From assembly GCA_950097015.1 (NCBI GenBank), contig CATNEN010000008.1:4004501-4068500 (forward strand): 64,000 bases of DNA. Direction: 5' to 3'. Both the position numbers and the translations under genes were made by a program. The notes under the pieces are model-generated. The model saw nothing but the letters and a program-made list of their open reading frames with translations. It did not search any database and was not told the origin of the DNA. Source of the DNA: Macrostomum hystrix (taxonomy: Eukaryota; Platyhelminthes; Macrostomidae). Position 1 is the first letter of the stretch. Every line of letters begins with the position of its first letter. Below are positions 52,124-64,000 of the stretch, one piece after another.

Positions 52124-52266
52124 TATTTATAGGCGGGAGCGCGAGTGGGGGAACTTTCCAGAAGGATACCATGCATGGCACGCACGCACACGAGAGAAGG
52201 GTCGAGAAGATTCTGGAATAAACAAATGAACTCACGCGTTATAACAAATGAGGGAAGTTTCTAGAA
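52124..52266 (-). promoter_or_regulatory. Heat-shock promoter: three perfect HSEs plus TATA box
   Basis: Three canonical three-unit heat-shock elements of form GAAnnTTCnnGAA occur in 115 bp: 52151-52163 (gaactttccagaa), 52206-52218 (gaagattctggaa) and 52254-52266 (gaagtttctagaa). About 20 bp further in the minus direction is a TATA box (CTATAAATAG, 52124-52131 core). Spacing and order match animal hsp70-type promoters, with the start expected near 52095-52100. No chaperone coding region follows on the minus strand, and the direction runs toward the 3' end of SLC47A. Confidence 0.75.
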
Positions 52267-52547
52267 ACTGCAGAGAAGCACGAATAATTGCACGATCGCC
52301 ATAACAGTCTTGTTTACTTTTTTAGGTAACAACGAATTACACAGTTTTTGCAGTTTCAAAAGTTTACTTTTGAAAAGTGGTGAAAACACGTAAAAATTCT
52401 TTCCTCACGATTCTTATCACACTCCGCACTTCGAGGATAGATCTTGGGTGCAGCTAAAGGGTCGGAAATAAATAGAATTCGTTTTTTTAGTTTACTTCTT
52501 AAAACTAGGTTTTAACGAATAATGTAAACGATGCGTACTTTATGCTT

Positions 52548-52802
52548 CTCTCTATGCACAGCCGCAGCTATTGCGCGGCGCATCTGAAGGCTGCGTACAG
52601 CTGTTCAGTCCATAGACTGGGGGGGGACACCACACCCACATTTAATTATATCCGAGCAAATTCTGTTACATATTTAACAGCTGAAGTAATGCAGAATTAA
52701 GCGTCTTGAGAAAGGACACACATTGTTCCACTGAAGTCGGGAATCGAACCCCAGAACTTCAAGTCGTGAGTCCGACGCCCTAACCACTAGGCTACTACCT
52801 CT
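52548..52802 (-). mobile_element. SINE-B copy with intact tRNA-like promoter
   Basis: On the minus strand: box A tagcctagtggttag, perfect box B ggttcgattcc, then the body shared with 30590-30866 (cagctgttaaat, gggtgtggtgtcc, cagtctatggactgaac, gtacgcagccttcagatgcg). It ends about 280 bp from the heat-shock elements, in the same orientation. Confidence 0.8.
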
Positions 52803-52809
52803 TTTGGTT

Positions 52810-54490
52810 ACAACCTCTTTTCTCTCTCATAAAGCTCATTAATACCTTTGCGTTATTCACAAATGCAAATTAGAGGTGGGTCCGCGCAATTCATCTTTTC
52901 CGAGTTTGATATTTTGATTCAAATAAACAAATAATGCATGGTGTAATCGACTTTGCTATTATTCAACTAGTTTTGCGGTAAAATGGAGGTAAAAATGATA
53001 CTTTTGTGCCATTTATTTTAATAACGTTGTTTTGATAATGCCAAAATGTTTTGTATGTAATGAATATAATTTATGTACTTTTTTCGAAACCGATCCCTAT
53101 TAGCCTGGACTGGCAGTCTTTTAACGGCGTCTTTGCTTTTGGTAGGAGACTTTGGGCAGCGCATGTATATAGACTAGAGACGGCGTTTAATTTTTTTGTG
53201 GTCAAACTGTTATTGATAAAATTATTTTTAGGAAGTTCGGTCTTTGCTTTATTCAGTTTTAGTTAATTTCGTCTATTCTCTAACTTCTAAGGTCTATATT
53301 TTCTTAAACAATCGTCTTGGATCCTCTTGACTCTTATCTCATGTATGCTTGGCAGAGTATTGGCCTATGCCATGTAGAAATAATATAAACAAAAATCATC
53401 GTGAGGGATTTCGTATTTTTTGGTGTTTACACGGACCACAACAAACAGACCCAACAGAATTAAAAACAGTCATATCCTCACCTCAGTAAAGAGCAAATTA
53501 CTCGAGCAATAGAAAATATATGTTTGTTTCAAGAGAAGTGACCCAGTGTTCAATTTAATCTGTTTCAATTTATGGCTATAAAAATTCGACTGACAAGTAA
53601 GTGCTTTGTGTGATATGTTATATGATGTGATATGATATGTGATATGATAGGCCCTATATTGCAACATTATATTTTTTGAATTTAGGCCAACCTGTTAGAT
53701 ATGCTAAATAAAATTGTTTTGTGGCTTTTTAAAGGGATATAAATGTCAATCCTTCTGGTGAATTGTGTTGCAGCATTAGTATTATTAATATTTAGCAGTT
53801 AAGTAGTCTATTATTACTTGGAAGTAGGATTAGGCCTAGTAGTACATAATCATAGAATTTAAATTTTTAAAGAAATAGTAGTATCCAGCTATTTTTATAT
53901 GAAGTAAGATATATTAAATGCCAGTTTTTTATGATAATTTGTTCATTTGAGGAGACATAGGATTTGAATTTAATTTTTTCTGCTTTAACTTTCTAGATTC
54001 AACTAGTTTTTTTCTAACCAACAAAAACCTGTCTTAAATATAATTGTTTTATCTAATTTAAAGTTTGTACATAGTCAATATAAGTGTTTGTGTTTCTCAA
54101 AACTACCATAAAATTGCAAGGCAAATGTAGATATTTTCTTAGCATCATTTATAGCTAATAAAACTATGTTAACTTAAGTTTTTGTACACTGATTTGTCTC
54201 ACATAGCTGAAATATAAAGCAGTTTTAATATAGTTTCATAGTTTACAAACTTTGGGAAACCACAAGCGTTTTTCTATTTTAATATAAAATATTCTCCATT
54301 GTGCTTTGGTTCATTTAACTGTAAGATGTGTTACCAGCCTTAGCTGGGTAGAAATTAGGGTTGGTGTTGTGACAAGTCAAGTTTAAAAAAATCCCTGGTA
54401 GAATAAAGTCAAATACTGTAAAGCTATAATAAACTATTGTTTTCATGCCCTTACTTAGTTTTGCATCTTATTATCCGTTTTTAACTTTTT
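52810..54490. other. AT-rich region upstream of SMURF
   Basis: The first SMURF coding exon (start codon and first residues of C2) should be here or be supplied by a short exon I could not identify. A gatatgat/gatatgtgatatgata run is at 53610-53650. No other gene is seen. Confidence 0.4.
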
Positions 54491-54496
54491 TTTCAG

Positions 54497-59164
<4,668 letters not shown>

Positions 59165-59624
59165 ATCCTATCCAACCTACTCATAGTAGGTGGGAGCAAA
59201 CCCGGGCTTATTGCAGCTATTCAAATTTCACATCTCATTTTCGCGGACATTTGTTCATAGATTTGTCGATCACTACTGAAAAATACCTATATCGATACAT
59301 ATCGGATAGATAAGCTTTCACTGTATTAAAATAGTTATTATTGTGCTAATTAAGACCAGGTTACTATGGTAACTATGTCTTCATTTCTATATTTCTTGAA
59401 TGAACTTTCGCGTATGTTCAAAAGATCAGAAAGTGGTCCCGACTTGCCACTTGTGTTTGTGTTTGTACAGAAAGAGTTAATCTTTTGTTCATGAACATAT
59501 CTCGCGGTACTTTCCAGGGTTTTTGCGGCATTGCCACATCTTACTTGCGTTTTAAGTAATCATAAACAACTCAGTGAAATCCTATTGTCTGTTGATTCCA
59601 TGTGCCATTCCATTCTTCACCTTC

Positions 59625-61025
59625 CATAGCACACCTGCAATCCTACACCTGCAATCCCACACCTGCAATCCTACACCTGCAATCCCACACCTGCAACCCC
59701 ACACCTGCAACCCCACACCTGCAACCCCACAACTGTAATCCCACACCTGCAACCCCACAACTGTAATCTCAGATCTAAAATCCCACACCTGAAATCCCAC
59801 ATCTGCAATACAACACTTGCAATCCCACACCTGCAACCCCTCACCCGCTATCCCACACCTGCAACCCCACACCCGCAATCCCACACCTGCAATCCAACAC
59901 CTGCAATCCCACACCTGCAATCCCACACCTGCAACCCCTCACCTGCTATCCCACACCTGCAACCCCACACCCGCAATCCCACACCTGCAATCCCACACCT
60001 GCAATCCCAAATCTACAATCCCACACCTGTAACCCCACACCTGCAATCCCAAATCTACAATCCCACACCTGTAACCCCACACCTGCAATCCCACACCTGC
60101 AACCCCACATCTACAATCCCACACCTGCAATCCCAAATCTACAATCCCACACCTGTAACCCCACACCTGCAATCCCACACCTGCAATCCCAAATCTACAA
60201 TCCCACACCTGTAACCCCACACCTGCAATCCCACACCTGTAACCCCACACCTGCAATCCCACACCTGCAACCCCACACCTGCAATCCCACACCTGCAACC
60301 CCACAACTGTAATCCTACACCTGCAACCCCTCACCTGCTATCCCACACCTGCAGTCCACATCTACAATCCCACACCTGCAACCCCACACCTGCAACCCCA
60401 CACCTGCAACCCCACACCTGCAACCCCACACCTGCAACCCCACACCTGCAACCCCACAACTGTAATCCCATACCTGCAACCCCACAACTGTAATCCCACA
60501 CCTGCAACCCCACAACTGTAATCCCAGATCTAAAATCCCACACCTGAATTCCCACACCTGCAATCCTACACCTGCAATTCCACACCTGCAACCCCACACC
60601 TGCAACCCCACAACTGTAATCTCAGATCTAAAATCCCACACCTGAAATCCCACATCTGCAATACAACACATGCAATCCCACACCTGCAACCCCTCACCCG
60701 CTATCCCACACCTGCAACCCCACACCCGCAATCCCACACCTGCAATCCAACACCTGCAATCCCACACCTGCAATCCCACACCTGCAACCCCTCACCTGCT
60801 ATCCCACACCTGCAACCCCACACCCGCAATCCCACACCTGCAATCCCACACCTGCAACCCCACACCCGCAATCCCACACCTGCAATCCCACACCTGCTAT
60901 CCCACACCTGCTATACCACACCTGCAGTCCACATCTACAATCCCACACCTGCAATCCCAAATCTACAATCCCACACCTGCAATCCCAAATCTACAATCCC
61001 ACACCTGCAGTCCACATCCGCAATA
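59625..61025. repeat. 14-bp minisatellite 3' of SMURF
   Basis: About 100 units of ccacacctgcaatc, with aaccc, aactgtaatc and aaatctacaat variants. A block near 59750-59990 is repeated at 60610-60850 (860 bp apart) with the same variant order. Long frames on both strands are artefacts. Confidence 0.95.
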
Positions 61026-61029
61026 CATA

Positions 61030-61820
61030 CTTTAATTTTTTTCCAATCAGTGATATGTTTTGATTTGTTAGAGTAAGTCTGAATACCTGATTTTAAACTT
61101 TTTTAAATCTTTCTATTCATCAGAATACATGCCATTTTTAACAACATGACAAGCGAAAACAGATAGCCATATCTAGAAATGCCATCGCGTCTTCTTATTA
61201 TTCTCCTCTGTGATAGTACTTGTACATTTATCTTAAGTACAAATTATCATAGCAAAATTTGTATGTACTTTATTTCACCAATTTTCGTGACTTGTATAAA
61301 TATAATGTTTTGATTCTGTTTAGTTATTGCTAATTAATTTGGGCATAAGTGTTTACTTGTTTGTAAATATGATCGAGTGTTATGCTATTAGGAGGCATAT
61401 CGATTGATAAGTGATTTGAATAATTAACAAGTGTAAACCTAATTGCGCTTTTCTAATCAAATCTAATATACTAGCCCAAAGATGGCTGCATTGTGCTTCA
61501 AAGAGTAATTTATTATTATTTTATTTGCGTTTTTATTACATATATGATTTATTGCGCTTGTGATAAGGCTCAAACCACTAGACTTTTCTTATTTTTAGGG
61601 AGGGAGAAGTTAGCAGAACGATAATAAAGGGGGTAGTCTGTGTGAAAGTGTGAGAGAATAAAGCATAGGGGGTTAAAAGAACGGACCAATCAGAAGGCGG
61701 CGTGGGGCAGGCTGATCAGAGAGTTAATCTTTCTCAGCCTAAGCACGTGACTAATCTTCGCCAATGAAAATTTGAAGACGAATTTCCTCGTAAGTAGATT
61801 TTTATAGTACCTACTTTTGT
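61030..61820. other. Spacer between SMURF array and CPT1
   Basis: AT-rich, no recognisable gene. The CPT1 promoter and 5' UTR exon are expected here; an acceptor (tatttttcag) ends at 61830. Confidence 0.4.
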
Positions 61821-61905
61821 CTATTTTTCAGTGCCGAGGTGGTTTGTTAATTTTCCATCAACCTTAAAAAAAGTACATCTTAGCTCCAACAGCACAGACG
61901 AAGCC

Positions 61906-63491
61906 ATGGCCGAAGCCAGGGTGGCGGTGTCCGAGCCGAAGATGGCCGCCGGTCAGATGGAGGAAGGCCGCGACACTTTGCACGATGTGGCCAAGGCTTG
62001 GAGGAAGTCACTGGTTCGAAGATTCTTCGCCACTAGGTCTGCAGCGAGACTAAAGAGGGAGACGGTAGATTCGAGAGGGAGAGGCGATAGATTCGAGAGG
62101 TAGAGATGGTAGATTTGAGAGGGAGAGATGGTAGATTGGATAAGGGAGAGATGGAAGATTGGATGAGGGAGAGACGGTAGATTGGATGAGGGAGGGGTGG
62201 TAGATTAGATAAGGGAGAGATGGAAGATTGGATGAGGGAGAGATGGTAGATTAGATAAGGGAGAGATGGAAGATTGGATGAGGGAGAGACGGTAGATTGG
62301 ATGAAGGAGAGACTGTAGATTGGATGAGGGAGAGATGGAAGATTGGATGAGGGAGAGACGGAAGATTGGATGAGGGAGAGATGGAAGATTGGATGAGGGA
62401 GAGACGGTAGATTGGATGAGGGAGAGATGGTAGATAAGTTGAGGAAGAGATGGTAGATTCAACAGGGAGAGACGGTCGATTGGATGAGGTGAGATGGTGG
62501 ATTGGATGAGGGAGAGATGTTAGATTCGAGAGGCAGAGAAGGTAGATTGGATGAGGGAGAGACGGTAGATTCGAGAGGGAGAGATGGAAGATTGGATGAG
62601 GGAGAGACGGTAGATTCGAGAGGGAGAGATGGAAGATTGGATGAGGGAGAGACGGTAGATTCGAGAGGGAGAGATGGAAGATTGGATGAGGGAGAGACGG
62701 TAGATTCGAGAGGGAGAGATGGAAGATTGGATGAGGGAGAGACGGTAGATTCGAGAGGGAGAGATGGAAGATTGGATGAGGGAGAGACGGTAGATTGGAT
62801 GAGGGAGAGACGGTAGATTCGAGAGGGAGAGATGGAAGATTGGATGAGGGAGAGACGGTAGATTGGATGAGGGAGAGACGGTAGACTCCCGCCACTCCGC
62901 CTCACCCAGGAACTCCATCTACAACGGCCTGTGGCCCACGCACATCTACAATCTGATGGTGACCACCGGGCTTGTGACTCTGCTGCTATTCTGGGATCCG
63001 GTTTGGGCCCAAGCCTTCACCAACCGGCTATGGGATCTGGCCGATCTGCTGAACATAGGCGATTCGATTCCCTACACAATTCGAGTGCCTCTGGTTGCTA
63101 TCGCATTTGGCCTAATATTTTTCATCCTGCTGCTGTACCTCAGGCGGTACGCGCTGAGGGCGCTGCTGTCTTACAAGGGCTGGATGTACCAGCCACCCCG
63201 GACCCAGAGCTGGACTACCCTCGCCTGGGGTCTGCTTGTGCGCATTGTGTCCGGGTATAAACCCAGCACCTACTCGTGCCAGGCCGCCTTGCCGCGAATG
63301 CCGGTGCCACCGCTGAGGCGCACCCTCAACCAGCTGATTGACAGCCTGACTCCCCTGTACGGTCAGGAGAGCGCCGAGGTCAAGGAGTTCAAACGTCAGG
63401 CGGCGGTCTTTGAGAAATCTCTCGGTTATAAACTGCAACGCGTGCTGCAGCTCAAGTCGTGGTGGGCGCCCAACTATGTCACGGATTGGTG
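61906..63491 (+). CDS. CPT1A: Carnitine O-palmitoyltransferase 1, N-terminal part (rest beyond window)
   Basis: Two coding exons, 61906-62036 and 62910-63491, join through a split Arg codon (AG|G) and exactly match human CPT1 spacing. The start MAEA matches the vertebrate enzyme. Seen in order: N-terminal regulatory segment, AWRKSLVRRFFATR, first membrane helix (YNLMVTTGLVTLLLFW), loop, second helix (LVAIAFGLIFFILLLYL), then ALLSYKGWMYQPP, RIVSGYKPSTYSCQAALPRM, PVPPLRRTLNQLI and LKSWWAPNYVTDWW. CPT1 is an outer mitochondrial membrane enzyme that makes acylcarnitine for beta-oxidation and is inhibited by malonyl-CoA. Glu3, needed for malonyl-CoA sensitivity in mammals, is kept, but His5 is Arg. 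The catalytic domain is beyond the window. The A/B isoform is not assigned. Confidence 0.9.
62045..62890. repeat. 22-23-bp minisatellite in CPT1 intron
   Basis: Units gagagatggaagattggatg and gagacggtagattcgagagg alternate as a 44-45-bp pair. It begins about 10 bp after the donor at 62037 and ends about 20 bp before the acceptor at 62909. All three minus frames are open over most of it. Confidence 0.95.
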
Positions 63492-63689
63492 GTGAGTTGC
63501 TGTAGGGGTGCAGATTAACAGTAAGACTACCAATTGTCATTTTGCCGCCCGTTTTTATACCAAGGGGGAGTTGATTTTTCTAAAAAAACTTTCTTGCAGC
63601 GCCCGAATGGTTGACAGACTAGGCGAGGGTGTCCTGTGGTTGAGGCTTGATCAGTGAAATTGGAGAAATTCGCGTCAGGGTGTCCATAC

Positions 63690-63845
63690 TGTAGGGGTGT
63701 TCGGGGTTCGGGGTCGGGTCGGGTTTCGGGTCGGGTTTTGGTACCGGGTTCGGGTTCGGGGGTAGGTGTCCGGGTCGGGTTCGAGGTTCGGGGTAGGGTG
63801 TTCGGGTTCGGGTTTCCGGGTCGGGTTTTGGCACCGGTTCGGGGT
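63690..63845 (+). repeat. G-rich (GGGTTCGGGTCG)-type repeat
   Basis: Degenerate gggttcggg/gggtcgggt runs in the CPT1 intron, with many GGG tracts spaced by three bases. Confidence 0.8.
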
Positions 63846-64000
63846 TTAATTTTATTTCAGTTTTACTTAATTATTATTACCTTATTATGAGATAAAGCGT
63901 ACCTTTCAGAATCGCGCCAATTCAAAAAAATTACCTCGTGAACTAAACTGGCGTACGCATAATGCACTGCACTAAGGAAGGACTTAATAATCTGATCCAG

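Noticed and set aside
59582-61035. Frames encoding GVAGVGLQVWDC repeats
   Set aside because: 14-bp array; no coding evidence.
62205-62918. Three overlapping minus-strand frames, LPSLPHPIYRLS type
   Set aside because: CPT1 intron minisatellite; all frames open by composition.
63600-63656. Third CPT1 exon after the acceptor ttcttgcag at 63599
   Set aside because: It would give Cys instead of the conserved Trp and reach a stop after 18 codons with no CPT1 similarity; the true next exon must lie beyond the window.

Overview
This window is animal (metazoan) nuclear DNA. The genes are split by introns with GT..AG borders, exons join in consistent phase, and the products are animal proteins: a LOXHD1-like multi-PLAT protein, RNA polymerase III subunit POLR3C, mitoribosomal protein MRPS37/CHCHD1, the PP2A regulatory subunit PPP2R3C, a MATE transporter (SLC47A), the ubiquitin ligase SMURF, and carnitine palmitoyltransferase 1. 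There are no bacterial-style operons. Compact genes, introns full of private minisatellites, tRNA-derived SINEs, mariner and Ty3-like relics, and GC-rich coding DNA in AT-rich spacers fit an invertebrate, perhaps a free-living flatworm or another lophotrochozoan. That placement is inference; the sequence alone does not fix the species.

Layout: (1) 1-6.2 kb, minus strand, LOXHD1-like gene with five PLAT domains, its 3' end beyond the window. (2) 8.1-9.5 kb, minus strand, a secreted WSC-domain protein and a PAN-like reading frame interrupted by TGA. (3) 9.6-12.5 kb, relics of a BEL/Pao-like integrase and a Ty3-type element that has lost its reverse transcriptase. (4) 13.7-24 kb, plus strand, POLR3C, MRPS37 and PPP2R3C in a row. 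(5) 24.3-27.4 kb, a transposon-rich stretch: deleted mariner, SINE, duplicated LINE tail and a possible MITE. (6) 27.6-29.1 kb, an orphan proline-rich protein. (7) 34.1-51.25 kb, a complete 12-exon SLC47A (MATE) gene whose introns hold about ten different tandem arrays. (8) 51.9-52.3 kb, minus strand, a textbook heat-shock promoter with no recognisable coding region downstream. (9) 54.5-59.2 kb, SMURF lacking only its 5' end. (10) 61.9-63.5 kb, the first two coding exons of CPT1.

By my coordinates, tandem repeats cover about 18 kb (over a quarter) of the window. Nearly all lie in introns or directly beside genes, many start or end within tens of bases of a splice site, and almost every array has its own unit. 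Two arrays show exact higher-order structure (640 bp and 770 bp). Most long open frames in these arrays are artefacts of units without stop codons. The genes are housekeeping or signalling loci with no evident common pathway. The most unusual single item is the orphan heat-shock promoter, pointing tail-to-tail at SLC47A.
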